From CSP1-5 sp964558395 (lineage in GTDB: Bacteria; Methylomirabilota; Methylomirabilia; Methylomirabilales; CSP1-5), in the NCBI GenBank assembly GCA_964558395.1, contig CAZLDS010000013.1, positions 1 through 64,000 of the forward strand: a stretch of 64,000 bases of DNA. The letters run 5' to 3'. Position 1 is the first letter of the stretch, and every line of letters begins with the position of its first letter. The position numbers and the translations under genes were made by a program. Positions 40,508 to 49,723 of this stretch are shown here, in pieces. Under the pieces are notes generated by a model, which saw only the letters and a program-made list of their open reading frames with translations, was not told where the DNA came from and made no database searches.

Positions 40508-43468
40508 ATGGGAGGAAAAAAACAGGGCCCGACCGTGTCGGTCTCGCCGGCGGTCGAGGCGATTCTGGAGGGACTCAATCCGGAGCAGGCGAAGGCCGTC
40601 ACCGCTCGGGAAGGACCCCTGCTCATCGTTGCCGGCGCAGGGACCGGAAAGACAACGGTTCTGACGCGTCGGATCGCCTACCTCATCGCGGCCAAGCTGG
40701 CCAAGCCCAGCGAGATCCTCGCGCTGACCTTCACAGAGAAGGCGGCAAGTGAAATGGAGGAGCGCGTGGATCTTCTCGTCCCGTATGGCTATGCCGATGT
40801 CTGGGTCAGCACGTTTCACGCCTTTGGTGATCGCATCCTGCGCGAACAGGCGTTGACGCTCGGCCTCGATCCGGATTTCACTGTCTTGACGCGCCCCGAG
40901 CAGGTGGTCTTCTTTCGCGAGCGTCTCTTCGAGTTTCCCCTCGCGTACTACCTCCCCCTCGGAGACCCCACACGATACATCGAGGGCATCCTGACCCTCA
41001 TGAGCCGAGCGAAAGATGAGGACGTGAGGCCGGCGGACTATCTCCAGTATGCCGAGGAGCTCGCCGCGCGGGCACGCACCCATTCGGAGGATGACGGTCT
41101 TGAGGAAGAGGCCCGGCGCCAGCGGGAGATCGCCCGCACGTACGAAAAGTATCAAGAGCTCATGGCCCGGGAGGGAGCGATGGACTTCGGGGATCAAGTG
41201 ACCCTGACCCTCACGCTCCTTCGAAAGCATCCCGCGATCCTCGCCGAGTACCGGAATCGGTTCAGTTACATCCTGGTGGACGAATTTCAAGACACCAACT
41301 ACGCGCAGTGGGAACTGCTCAAGGTGTTGGCCGGTCCGGAGGGGAATCTTACCGTGGTCGCGGATGACGATCAATCCATCTACAAGTTCCGTGGCGCTGC
41401 GGTGAGCAATCTATTGGACTTCACCGAGATGTACCCCCACGCGGAGCTCGTGGTTCTCAACGACAACTACCGATCGGGTCAGGCCGTTCTGGATGCGGCA
41501 TACCGGCTGATCCGGCACAATGATCCCGAACGGCTGGAGGTACGGCGGGGGCTGGATAAGCGCCTCCGCGCTCTCCGCGAAGGGGGCCGCGGGGTAGAGC
41601 ACCGCCACTACGACACGTTGGGAAGCGAGGCGGACGGAGTTGCGGCGCTGATCGAGGCGAAAGAGCGCTCGGGAATATACCGATATCGGGACATGGCCAT
41701 TTTGGTGCGGGCCAACCGGGATGCCGATCCCTTCCTGCGGGCATTGAATATGAAGGGAATCCCGTGGCATTTTTCGGGGGCCCACGGGCTGTACGGTCGG
41801 GAAGAGATCCGCCTCCTTATGGCGTTCCTGCGGGTGGTGGCAGAGCCCGAGGAGAGTCAGTCACTGTATTTCTTGGCGGCGAGCGACTTGTACCGCGTTC
41901 CTCCGCTGGATCTCGCCCGGTGTAGCGCGGCAGCGCGGCGGATGAACCGGAGTCTCTTTTGGATCTTTAAGGATCCAGAGGGTCGAGGATTGGATGACCT
42001 CTCGGGCGAGGGGCTGGCCACGATCCGGAAGCTCCTCGAGGATCTGGAGGAATATATCCGGAGGGCCCAGGAGCTCCGGGCTGGCGAGGTCCTGTACCAT
42101 TTCCTCATGGAGAGCGGCTATCTGAAACGGTTAACGGCCGCCGAGGATGTCGCGAGTCAGATCCGGGTGCAGAATATCGCCCGGTTTTTTGAAAAGGTGC
42201 AGCGGTTCAGCGACATCGCGCTGCTCGACCGCGTGGCGCCGTTCGTCGAGTACCAAGAAAAACTCCTGGAGGCCGGTGAAGACCCGGCGGTCGCAGAGGC
42301 GGACGTGGACACGGATGCCGTGCATGTCCTGACGGTCCATAAGGCCAAGGGGTTAGAGTTTCCTGTGGTCTTCTTGGTGGGACTCACCGCCGACAAGTTC
42401 CCCAGTCGTGGGCGACGCGACCCGATTGAATTGCCGGAACCCTTGATTAAGGATCGGATCCCTGAGGGCGATTTTCGCCTCCAGGAGGAGCGACGTCTCT
42501 TCTATGTGGCCATGACTCGGACGAAGGAGGAGTTGTATTTCACCTCCTCCTGGGACTCCGGAAGGGGGAGGCCCAAAAAGGTAAGCCCCTTCGTGCTGGA
42601 GGCGCTCGACGTGCCGACGCCGGAGGCGGCGGGCTTCCGGGCCTCACCGGATGAAGTGATCGCGCGTTTCGCGCCCGCTGCCGCCGAGGTGTCAGGCGTG
42701 CTACCGCCGATGGATCCGGACGAGATCCTCACGCTCAGCCACTTCAGTGTGGACGACTACCGGACCTGCCCGCTGAAGTATAAGTACATCCATGTTCTCC
42801 GGGTGCCCATTCGGGAACACCACACCGTGATCTACGGTAAGGCCTTGCATGATGCGGTCCAGGCATACTTTCGTCGGAAGATGCGGGCGCAGGGGATGTC
42901 GCTCGAGGAGCTCTGGGGGATCTTTGAAGGATCCTGGGTAAGTCGTGGGTTTCTTTCCCGAGAACACGAGGAACACCGCCTGGAAGCTGGGCGACAAACC
43001 CTCAGACAATTTTTCGCTCGGGAGGAAGCAGACGGGACGATTCCGACGTTTGTCGAAAAAGAGTTCGGCTTTGCGCTGGGCCGGAATCGGGTCATCGGCC
43101 GCTGGGACCGAGTCGATACGAGAGGAGACGAGGTCGTCATCATCGACTATAAATCGTCCGATGTCCGCCAGCCGAAGGAAGCAAAACGCCGCGCCCGCGA
43201 GAGCCTCCAGTTGGGGATCTACGCCCTTGCCTACGAGCAGACGTGCGGGCAGATCCCCACGCGCGTGGAGTTGCACTTTTTGGAGTCGGGCTTGCGTGGC
43301 GTCGCGGAAAAAACCGCCGGCGAGATCGAACAGACGGCGGCCATCATTCAAGACGTCGCCGCGGGGGTCCGAGACCGGAACTTCACCGCCAAGCCGGGCT
43401 ACATGGCATGTGGCTATTGCGCCTACCGAGAGATCTGCCCGAGTACCTGGGGGACGGAGAGCAGTTGA
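40508..43468 (+). CDS. UvrD/Rep-type helicase fused to an Fe-S PD-(D/E)XK nuclease
   Basis: The 986-residue protein unwinds and cuts DNA, a RecBCD/AddAB-like activity in one chain. Helicase motifs: I 'GAGTGKTTVLTRR', Ia 'LTFTEKAA', II 'ILVDEFQDTN', III 'DDDQSIYKFRGA', V 'LTVHKAKGLEFPVVFL', VI 'RRLFYVAMTRTKEELY'. The C-terminal 250 residues hold the RecB-type nuclease 'GRWDRVDTRGDEVVIIDYKSS' with 'LQLGIYALAY'. Cysteines at 'YRTCPLKYKY' and 'MACGYCAYREICP' likely bind a 4Fe-4S cluster as in AddB. GGGCGGAGG precedes the ATG at 40508. Confidence 0.9.
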   Translation: MGGKKQGPTVSVSPAVEAILEGLNPEQAKAVTAREGPLLIVAGAGTGKTTVLTRRIAYLIAAKLAKPSEILALTFTEKAASEMEERVDLLVPYGYADVWVSTFHAFGDRILREQALTLGLDPDFTVLTRPEQVVFFRERLFEFPLAYYLPLGDPTRYIEGILTLMSRAKDEDVRPADYLQYAEELAARARTHSEDDGLEEEARRQREIARTYEKYQELMAREGAMDFGDQVTLTLTLLRKHPAILAEYRNRFSYILVDEFQDTNYAQWELLKVLAGPEGNLTVVADDDQSIYKFRGAAVSNLLDFTEMYPHAELVVLNDNYRSGQAVLDAAYRLIRHNDPERLEVRRGLDKRLRALREGGRGVEHRHYDTLGSEADGVAALIEAKERSGIYRYRDMAILVRANRDADPFLRALNMKGIPWHFSGAHGLYGREEIRLLMAFLRVVAEPEESQSLYFLAASDLYRVPPLDLARCSAAARRMNRSLFWIFKDPEGRGLDDLSGEGLATIRKLLEDLEEYIRRAQELRAGEVLYHFLMESGYLKRLTAAEDVASQIRVQNIARFFEKVQRFSDIALLDRVAPFVEYQEKLLEAGEDPAVAEADVDTDAVHVLTVHKAKGLEFPVVFLVGLTADKFPSRGRRDPIELPEPLIKDRIPEGDFRLQEERRLFYVAMTRTKEELYFTSSWDSGRGRPKKVSPFVLEALDVPTPEAAGFRASPDEVIARFAPAAAEVSGVLPPMDPDEILTLSHFSVDDYRTCPLKYKYIHVLRVPIREHHTVIYGKALHDAVQAYFRRKMRAQGMSLEELWGIFEGSWVSRGFLSREHEEHRLEAGRQTLRQFFAREEADGTIPTFVEKEFGFALGRNRVIGRWDRVDTRGDEVVIIDYKSSDVRQPKEAKRRARESLQLGIYALAYEQTCGQIPTRVELHFLESGLRGVAEKTAGEIEQTAAIIQDVAAGVRDRNFTAKPGYMACGYCAYREICPSTWGTESS

Positions 43469-43493
43469 GAGTGGAGAGCGGAGGGTCGAGAGG
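43460..43493. repeat. Period-7 GAGAGTN/GGAGGGT array after the helicase gene
   Basis: GTTGAGA, GTGGAGA, GCGGAGG and GTCGAGA follow in register, beginning at the last codons of the helicase gene. Confidence 0.7.
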
Positions 43494-43515
43494 GGCGATG
43501 GAGGACCTTCGTTGT

Positions 43516-43627
43516 GGCCAACGGGTCCTGTCGCCGGGCAGCCCAGCCGTCCTCGCTCCACCCATTCCCCTGTGGGGCCCTTCCGCTGCGGGCGGCTGGG
43601 CGCCTCGTTCGGCGCCACCCGTTGGCC
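43516..43627. repeat. Palindromic element of about 112 bp
   Basis: GGCCAACGGGT at the left end is the exact complement of ACCCGTTGGCC at the right end, and a nested pair GCCCAGCCG/CGGCTGGGC lies inside at 43541-43549 and 43593-43601. The whole could form a long stem. No protein is seen here. Confidence 0.55.
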
Positions 43628-43702
43628 TCGCGACACGGATTTCGAGTGATGCGAGCGAGGTGTCGCCTACCTCGGAAGGAACCGTCTCGTCGTTCTTCGC
43701 GA

Positions 43703-43772
43703 CTTCGGACCTCGGACGTTGAGGTGTGAACCATGAACTGGCCTGTGAACTGTGAACTATGAATCATAAGAC
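43703..43772. repeat. Period-7 GTGAACT array before the HAD gene
   Basis: GGACCTC/GGACGTT units are followed by GTGAACC/ATGAACT/GTGAACT/ATGAATC units leading into the start codon of the next gene. Confidence 0.65.
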
Positions 43773-44367
43773 GTTGAAAATTGGGATTGACGTTGACGAT
43801 GTCCTCGCCGACTCCCTGCCTGAGTATCTTTCGGCCTTCAACCGTCGGTTCGGACTTCAGATTCCCGTAAACGAGGCGGCGTGGGAAGTCTTCCGACGCC
43901 ACCCCGACATTCCTGCCGAAGAGATCCGGGCCTTTTTCCAAGAACTGTACCGCGCCGATTTCCTGGGTTCGCGTCCGCTCTTGCCTGGCGCGCGCGAAGG
44001 GGTTGAGCAGCTCCATCAAGCAGGCCATCGGCTCTTCATCATCACCGGGCGTCTGAGATCCGACCGGCAGATCACCGAGCGGTGGATTGAGATGCAAGGT
44101 CTTTCTGCCTTCTTTCAGGAAATCGTAGACAGAGACGGGCTTGATATGCCGCTGCACAAGCGCCGGGCCGTTGAGCAGTTCCGCCTCGATGTGTTACTGG
44201 AGGATGAGTACGAGGTCGCCCTGGCGGCGGCTGAGGTTTCCGCGCGGGTCCTTCTCTTTGACCGACCGTGGAATCGCGGATCCCTCCCATCCAACGTCTT
44301 TCGCGTTCGTTCATGGCCTGATGCGGTCGCCTGTCTCGGCCGACAGGGACGTTCGCCCGTCTCCTAG
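43759..44367 (+). CDS. HAD-family phosphatase, 5'(3')-deoxyribonucleotidase-like
   Basis: The motif 'IGIDVDDVLADSLPEYLSAFN' at residues 8-28 gives the DxDx nucleophile pair of the NT5C/YorS-like HAD group. 'FIITGRLRSDRQITERWIE' holds motif II and 'DVLLEDEYEVA' the acidic motif. The family dephosphorylates nucleotides or related monophosphates; the real substrate is unknown. 202 residues, cytoplasmic. The leader is a period-7 array without a clear ribosome binding site. Confidence 0.78.
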   Translation: MNHKTLKIGIDVDDVLADSLPEYLSAFNRRFGLQIPVNEAAWEVFRRHPDIPAEEIRAFFQELYRADFLGSRPLLPGAREGVEQLHQAGHRLFIITGRLRSDRQITERWIEMQGLSAFFQEIVDRDGLDMPLHKRRAVEQFRLDVLLEDEYEVALAAAEVSARVLLFDRPWNRGSLPSNVFRVRSWPDAVACLGRQGRSPVS

Positions 44368-44711
44368 CCCTCCCAAGCCGACCCTCTTCTCTGCCTTTCC
44401 CCATTTTTCAAGCCTCTGGCATGCCGCTGGCCCGAGCCATCGCCGGGTATGAGGGGGGGCAAGGCGGCACAACCAAAGGTCTTCGAAGGGGTGCGCCAGG
44501 AAGATCCTCGGGTGGGGGTCCTCTTCCAATGGGAATGAGTCCTTGGCACGAATGTTGGTGCTTTTTCAAGTGCTTCGTCTTTTGACGAAGAATAATCGAT
44601 ACATATTCGATGCGTGTGCCTGTGTCGCATGAGATGGTAACAACACACCTTCCATGGATCAAATGCGTATGAGGCACCGCGAGCGAATGGGGTAGGTGTT
44701 GGAGAGAGACC

Positions 44712-45133
44712 ATGAAGCCGCTCGGACACCGGTTGAAGCAGGCCTCATTAACGAACAGCAGCTCCAATCCGCGCTGCGGGGGCAGCAACGAACACGGGAG
44801 TGCCTGGGCCGGATCCTGATTCGTTTGGGGTATGTCAGCGATGAAGGCCGTCGCAGGGCGCTGCCCGCCCGGGCCCGGGTGAAGTTTGTCGATCTCGAGC
44901 AGTATTCGCCCCAGGCCGAGGCAGTCCAGCTGGTTCCCGAGAATTTTGCGCGGGACCGCCATCTCGTCCCGGTTTCCTATGTAGGGGAGGCCCTTGTGGT
45001 GGCCATGGCCAATCCCGTCGACATCGTAACCATCGATGAACTGCGGCGTCTCTCCAAGGGGCCAGTGGAAGTTGTGGCAGCTGCGGCGGACCCGCACGTC
45101 CCCTCCTCGATCTCGCCGTACACCCCGTACTAG
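44712..45133 (+). pseudogene. Frameshifted remnant of a PilB/GspE N-terminal (MshEN) domain
   Basis: ATG at 44712 with GGAGAGAGA begins 'MKPLGHRL', the usual start of such ATPases, but the matching continuation 'EAGLINEQQLQSALRGQQRT...LGRILIRLGYVSDEG' lies in the next frame. 'VKFVDLEQY...VQLVPENFARDRHLVPVSYVGEALVVAMANPVDIVTIDELRRL' completes the c-di-GMP-binding MshEN domain, and then the frame ends with no ATPase part. A single-base loss near 44733 and a downstream deletion explain it. The 344-nt gap before it shows nothing else. Confidence 0.7.
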
Positions 45134-45430
45134 TCGTATCCAATGATCAGGCCTTTTCGTGCGAACACGACGACGGCTCGGGTGACGATGTCGGGAGCCG
45201 TGAGCATAATGGGAACCTAGGGAGCGACGGGTAAGCCGTACAGGAAGTCGTCAACGACGCTGGAGGCCGGAAGCTCAGGTTGTGGCGCCCCTGGGGTTGT
45301 CCGCGAGGTGGGTCCGCCAACGAGAGCCGGATCCTCATCGTGCCCCACCGGAGGGGCCTTGGGGACCTCAGCCGGCCGCGGGTGGGAAAGGGGGGGTGGC
45401 GTAGCCTTTGGCCTCGATGGGGTGAGCTTC

Positions 45431-46633
45431 TCACCGGCAGGCGCTTCCTCGAGTCGGCCAGCGGGGATCAGGTCGGGCGTCGGGGGCAGTGGCCTCGGGT
45501 AATGATGCTTCGCGTTTCGCATCTTCGAGGGCCTCCTCGAGCCACTCAGGCGGCAAATCCGAAGTCGGAGGCACTGTAGTCTCGGGTATGGATGGTGGTC
45601 GCTTCGTAGATTCACGCCCCTTTTCCAGCAACTCGGGGGGTGGCTGCTCAGGAGCAGGCGGCGGAGTGGCCTCGCGCATGGCTGGTGCGCGCTTCTGAGC
45701 GTCAGGCGCGTCTTTGAGGCGGCTGGCGGCTGGCAGATCGGGCGCGGCATGCCGTGTGGCTTCGGGCGTGGATGATGCGCGCTTGCTGGCCTGACGCCCC
45801 TCTTCCAGCCAACCGGGGGGTGGCTGGTCAGGAGTAGGCGGTGGCGTAGTCGTGGGTGTGGATGATGCACGCTTCTCATCACCACGCGGGCCCTTGATGC
45901 GGCCGGTGAACGGCTGCTCGGGCGCAGGAGGGGGTGTGGCCGTGGGCCCCGATGGGGCGGGCTTCTCGGCCTCAACCGTTTCTTTGAAGCGGCCAACCGG
46001 GGCCTGTCCAGGAACGGGAGTCGGGGCGGTATCCACTGTAGGTTGGTTGTGCTTGCTCACGCCCAACACGTTAGGGGCGGGGTGCGGTGCGATCTCGGGG
46101 GGAGGCGGGATCGGCTGCTCAGCCTTGCGCCGTTCGTCCTGATCTCGCATCCCTTCGAGGAGGAGATGTTCGGGGCTAATGCCCACTTTGACGATGAATT
46201 CTTGGGCGTCCAGCATGATGTCATCATCGGTAAAGACGTCCGCCATCTCGAACCGGAAGAAGCCAGTGTCCCAGTGGAGGAATTCCAAGATTACCAGCTC
46301 GATTTGGTGCTGGACCGCCTCTTGGAGGGCCGCGTGTGTGACGAGGCCTTTCTCGACGAGGATCGCGCCGAGCCGTTTATTTTGTGCAGAGAGGTGCTGC
46401 AGCTCGAGGGCGGCCATCAAGCTCTTTTCGGTGAGATGCTTCTGGGTAATCAGAATTTCGCCCAAAGTATTTCGCGTCGTGTTAGAGGTGGCATAGATGA
46501 CCTTGCCCTTCTTGAAACCGATTTCCCCGTAGTCTCCGAGCCGGCTCAATCGCAGTTTCCCTGTTTTCATGCAGAAGCTCAGAATTTGGAGAAGATCGGG
46601 AACGGTCAGATCTAGTCGTCCTATCAAGGCCAC
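45431..46633 (-). CDS. DUF4388 (PATAN-like) protein with a proline-rich repeat tail
   Basis: GTG at 46633 has a perfect AGGAGG 8 nt upstream. The first 170 residues form the DUF4388 domain ('GRLDLTVPDLLQILSFCMKTGKLRLSRLGDYGEIGFKKGKVIYA', then 'LGEILITQKHLTEKSL...LGAILVEKGLVTHAAL'), found in gliding, pilus and two-component regulators. The tail consists of about six units of roughly 31 residues, core 'EATPPPAPEQPPP..L.E....KR'. Repeat text and a different C terminus continue in another frame to 45217; removing one C from a run of five near 45482 would join them. Confidence 0.75.
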   Translation of the reverse strand: MALIGRLDLTVPDLLQILSFCMKTGKLRLSRLGDYGEIGFKKGKVIYATSNTTRNTLGEILITQKHLTEKSLMAALELQHLSAQNKRLGAILVEKGLVTHAALQEAVQHQIELVILEFLHWDTGFFRFEMADVFTDDDIMLDAQEFIVKVGISPEHLLLEGMRDQDERRKAEQPIPPPPEIAPHPAPNVLGVSKHNQPTVDTAPTPVPGQAPVGRFKETVEAEKPAPSGPTATPPPAPEQPFTGRIKGPRGDEKRASSTPTTTPPPTPDQPPPGWLEEGRQASKRASSTPEATRHAAPDLPAASRLKDAPDAQKRAPAMREATPPPAPEQPPPELLEKGRESTKRPPSIPETTVPPTSDLPPEWLEEALEDAKREASLPEATAPDARPDPRWPTRGSACR

Positions 46634-46896
46634 AGGCTTCACCTCCTTTTTCTCCGGTGAAAGGGGTTTGGGAACGAGGGTTTCCAGTTCCGCATGTACC
46701 TTATGAATTGCTAGCAATGGCCGTGCCATGGGAAATGAATCCTTTAATTTCGCTGTGTTATGTCGCCTGGAGTGCTGAGCTCATGGGACAGGCCGAGAGA
46801 GTTCACTCTATGGCCTTACGCGAGATTCCTCTGAAGTTGTTTTATGAAGGAGTCGTGTGTTACCGTAGGAATCACGTGGGGTCGGAGAAGAGAACG

Positions 46897-47646
46897 GTGA
46901 TTGAAGCGATTACCTTTGATTTGTGGGACACATTGATCCGAGAAACCCCCGATTCGGCGCAGAAGGTCAATGAGGCCAGGATCCGGAACCTGTATGTGTT
47001 TCTCGAGGGCTACGAGTATCCGGGCACCCTGGAACAGGTCGAGAAAGCCCATGAAAGGATGGGAGAACACCTCGAGGAGATCTGGGCGCGCAATGAGGAT
47101 GTAGGTGCCGAGGCACAGGTACAGCTTTTCCTCGAGGCGTTGGATGGTGAGTGGCACATGCCCCAGGACCGTATGGCCCTGTCCAACCTGGAGTGGGCTT
47201 ATGTCTCTGCCGTGCTTCACGCTTCGCCCGTCTTGAACCACGGGGCTGCGGAGTTGCTCGACAGACTGAGGATGCAGCACCGATTAGGCCTCATCTGCAA
47301 TACCGGCCGCGTCCCAGGGGCCATGCTCAAAATCATTCTCCAGCGCCTGGGGATCCTGGAGCACTTCGACGTCTTGACCTTTTCCGACGTGGTGGGGATT
47401 CGGAAACCGGACCCGCAGATCTTCCATCTCACCCTCGAACCTCTTAGCGTTCCCCCGGAACGGGCCCTGCATGTCGGGGATAACATCTCTGCCGACATCC
47501 TGGGGGCACGGGGGGTGGGGATGTGGGCGGTGTTTCTCGGTCCCGCTGGGGTCTCCCTTCCCGAGGACACGCGGGCTCGGGCGATCATGGCCCTTGAGGA
47601 GCTTCCCCGGGTCCTCGAGGAGGTGGCCGAAGGAGTTCGCGGTTGA
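46897..47646 (+). CDS. HAD-superfamily hydrolase
   Basis: 'ITFDLWDTLIRET' at the N terminus is motif I with a Trp in place of the second usual residue but both aspartates spaced as D-x-W-D. 'LICNTGR' is motif II, 'GIRKPDPQIFHLTL' motif III and 'HVGDNISADILGARGVGM' motif IV. GTG at 46897 with GGAGAAGAG is preferred; the longer frame has no support. 249 residues, phosphatase on an unknown small substrate. Confidence 0.8.
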   Translation: MIEAITFDLWDTLIRETPDSAQKVNEARIRNLYVFLEGYEYPGTLEQVEKAHERMGEHLEEIWARNEDVGAEAQVQLFLEALDGEWHMPQDRMALSNLEWAYVSAVLHASPVLNHGAAELLDRLRMQHRLGLICNTGRVPGAMLKIILQRLGILEHFDVLTFSDVVGIRKPDPQIFHLTLEPLSVPPERALHVGDNISADILGARGVGMWAVFLGPAGVSLPEDTRARAIMALEELPRVLEEVAEGVRG

Positions 47647-47705
47647 CAGTTCACAGTCGGACAAAAACAGAAAAAACGACTATCGGTGAACCGTGAACAG
47701 TGACT
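47643..47705. repeat. Period-7 GTTCACN/GTGAACN array before the RodZ-like gene
   Basis: GACAGTTCACAGTCGGAC and GGTGAACCGTGAACAGTGAC flank an A-rich centre, as in the gcvT-gcvH gap. Confidence 0.6.
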
Positions 47706-47712
47706 CTGCCTC

Positions 47713-48507
47713 ATGATGGTGCAAGTGGAGAAAAAAACGGTTGGCCAGCTCCTGCGGACGGCCCGGGAGGCCCGTGGAGTCAGCCGGGAACAGGCGGCCG
47801 CCGCGACCCGGATTAAAGTCATCTTTCTCACGGCGATGGAGGACGATGACTACCATCTTCTCCCAGATGAGCATTACCTCGTGCGCTTCCTTGGCGAATA
47901 CGCGAACTTCCTTGGCCTCGACCTTGAGGACGTCCAACGCCGCTTCGTGCGACAGATCGCCCGCGATCGCAGTTCGCTCGCGGTCTTTCCGGTGAAGCGG
48001 ACCGTGACGCTTTCACTGCGGCGGCTCTTCCCGGCGCTCGTCCTGCTGGGTTTGTTGATCCCTGCCATCTTTATTGGGCTTTCCCTGTTGGCAAATCGTC
48101 CCGAGCGTCCCGGAAGATCTGAGGTAGTGGAGGAGCAGCCGCGCGTTAGCACACCTTCCAGCGTTGAGAAGACCGTCGGTCCCGCGGCCAAAGCGATCCC
48201 GGCCATCCCCGATCGACCGACATCAATCGATACGCCAGCGGTGGAGTATACCTTGCGTGCCAAGACCAATGAGATGACTTGGATGCTCGTCACGATTGAC
48301 GGCGGGGAGACCCGTGACGTCCTCCTTCGAGCCGGAGAGACTTGGGAGTGGAGTGCGCAGAAGGGATTTGTGGTGACGATTGGCAACGCGGGCGGCGTGG
48401 AGTTGACTTTGAACGGGCGTCCGCTGCCGCCGCTCGGAGAGGTTGGAGAAGTCATCCGGGACCTCCGAGTCCCCGCCGAGTACGCTCCCCCTGCCGAAAC
48501 GCCGTAA
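47713..48507 (+). CDS. RodZ-like cytoskeletal/cell-shape protein
   Basis: The 264-residue protein has the RodZ order: an N-terminal helix-turn-helix of the HTH_25 type ('TVGQLLRTAREARGVSREQAAAATRIKVIFLTAMED', then 'YLVRFLGEYANFLGLD'), one membrane helix near 110-130 ('LFPALVLLGLLIPAIFIGLSLL'), a proline-rich linker, and a C-terminal DUF4115 domain ('LRAKTNEMTWMLVTIDGGETRDVLLRAGETWEW'). RodZ links MreB to the wall-synthesis machinery, or in related proteins senses membrane state. No mre genes are nearby. Confidence 0.82.
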   Translation: MMVQVEKKTVGQLLRTAREARGVSREQAAAATRIKVIFLTAMEDDDYHLLPDEHYLVRFLGEYANFLGLDLEDVQRRFVRQIARDRSSLAVFPVKRTVTLSLRRLFPALVLLGLLIPAIFIGLSLLANRPERPGRSEVVEEQPRVSTPSSVEKTVGPAAKAIPAIPDRPTSIDTPAVEYTLRAKTNEMTWMLVTIDGGETRDVLLRAGETWEWSAQKGFVVTIGNAGGVELTLNGRPLPPLGEVGEVIRDLRVPAEYAPPAETP

Positions 48508-48670
48508 CTTGCCTTCGTGGCTCCCTGGATGTGTCGGCGTTCCCTCTAGGTCTATTTCTTTGGTCCCGGATAGTCGAACGTGTATGCGATGGGAAAGGGA
48601 TCCCACCACTCCGGAACCCCTGTCTCCTTGTCGGTATGGCGGGCGAGGCCGCCTGTGGATGGATCTGGTT

Positions 48671-49723
48671 CTAAAGCCACGGTTTGGTCGCAAGGAAAGC
48701 GACCACGTGGGTGGGCCGCGCTACCACCTTGGCGCGATCCCCTAGGTGGAGCTTCAGGGTCGATGGCTGGTGACTATGAATCGTCGCGCCGGAGGGAAGC
48801 TGGACCACCACGAGATAATCCGGGCCTCGGAACTGTCGCGAGACAATCAGGGCATTGCCGGTACCGTCGGGGATCAACTCGATGTGATCAGGCCGGATCA
48901 TGACTTCGACTTGGGCACCCCTGGGGAAGCCCAAGGTGTTCGGAAGAGAGCCGACTTCGGTGGCGATCCCCTCTTCAGTCACCCGGCCCGGAAGGAAGTC
49001 GGCCTTCCCCACAAAACGGGCCACAAATCGGGTTGCCGGCCGGTGGTAGATTTCATCGGGCCGGCCAAGCTGCTCCAAGCGTCCCTGATTCAGGATCCCC
49101 ACCCGGTCCGCAATCATAAAGGCCTCCTCTTGGTCGTGGGTCACGAAGATCGCGGTCGTGCCCAGCTCCCGGAGGATCGTATAGACCTCGTGGTGCATCT
49201 GGACCATCAGGTCGGCGTCTAGGTTGCTGAAGGGTTCGTCGAGCAGGAGGACTGAGGGACGGGGGGCTAACGCGCGCGCCAGCGCGACCCGCTGCTGCTG
49301 GCCTCCCGAGAGTTCGTGGGGATAGCGCTTGGCAAAGGAGCCGAGCCCCACCGTCTCGAGCATCCCTTTGACCCGCTGGGCCCGGCTCTGCGGATCCAGT
49401 TTCTGGAGGCCAAAGGCAATATTCTCCTCCACGGTGAGGTGCGGGAATAGAGCGTATTCCTGAAACACCAGTCCCACTCCCCGCAATTCGGGTGGGACAA
49501 AGATTCGTTCGCCAACCATTGTCTGACCGCCGATCTCGACCACGCCGGCATCCGGTTTGTCAAATCCAGCGATGAGGCGCAGTGCAGTCGTCTTGCCGCT
49601 GCCGCTCGGCCCGAGCAGCGCGATAATCTCGCCTGGCTCCGCTTGTAGGGACAGGTTGTCCAAAGCGGGGAGGTCGCGGGGAGAGTAGCGCTTTGTCAAT
49701 CCTTCAACGCGGGTCAGGCTCAT
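48671..49723 (-). CDS. fbpC: Fe(3+) ABC transporter ATP-binding protein
   Basis: The 350-residue ATPase has Walker A 'GPSGSGKTTALRL', signature 'LSGGQQQRVALARAL', Walker B 'VLLLDEPFSNLD' and a C-terminal TOBE-type regulatory domain ('EVMIRPDHIELIPDGTGNA'). Its ATG overlaps the permease stop (ATGA), and it is the last gene of the importer operon. 'TRFVARFVGKADFLPG' fits the iron/thiamin/putrescine CUT2-like group; the binding protein and DtxR control favour iron. Confidence 0.88.
   Translation of the reverse strand: MSLTRVEGLTKRYSPRDLPALDNLSLQAEPGEIIALLGPSGSGKTTALRLIAGFDKPDAGVVEIGGQTMVGERIFVPPELRGVGLVFQEYALFPHLTVEENIAFGLQKLDPQSRAQRVKGMLETVGLGSFAKRYPHELSGGQQQRVALARALAPRPSVLLLDEPFSNLDADLMVQMHHEVYTILRELGTTAIFVTHDQEEAFMIADRVGILNQGRLEQLGRPDEIYHRPATRFVARFVGKADFLPGRVTEEGIATEVGSLPNTLGFPRGAQVEVMIRPDHIELIPDGTGNALIVSRQFRGPDYLVVVQLPSGATIHSHQPSTLKLHLGDRAKVVARPTHVVAFLATKPWL

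Noticed and set aside
45217..45996. 259-aa minus-strand frame within the DUF4388 gene
   Set aside because: Most of it is an out-of-frame reading of the proline-rich repeats; only the last 90 residues look like the lost end of the DUF4388 protein.
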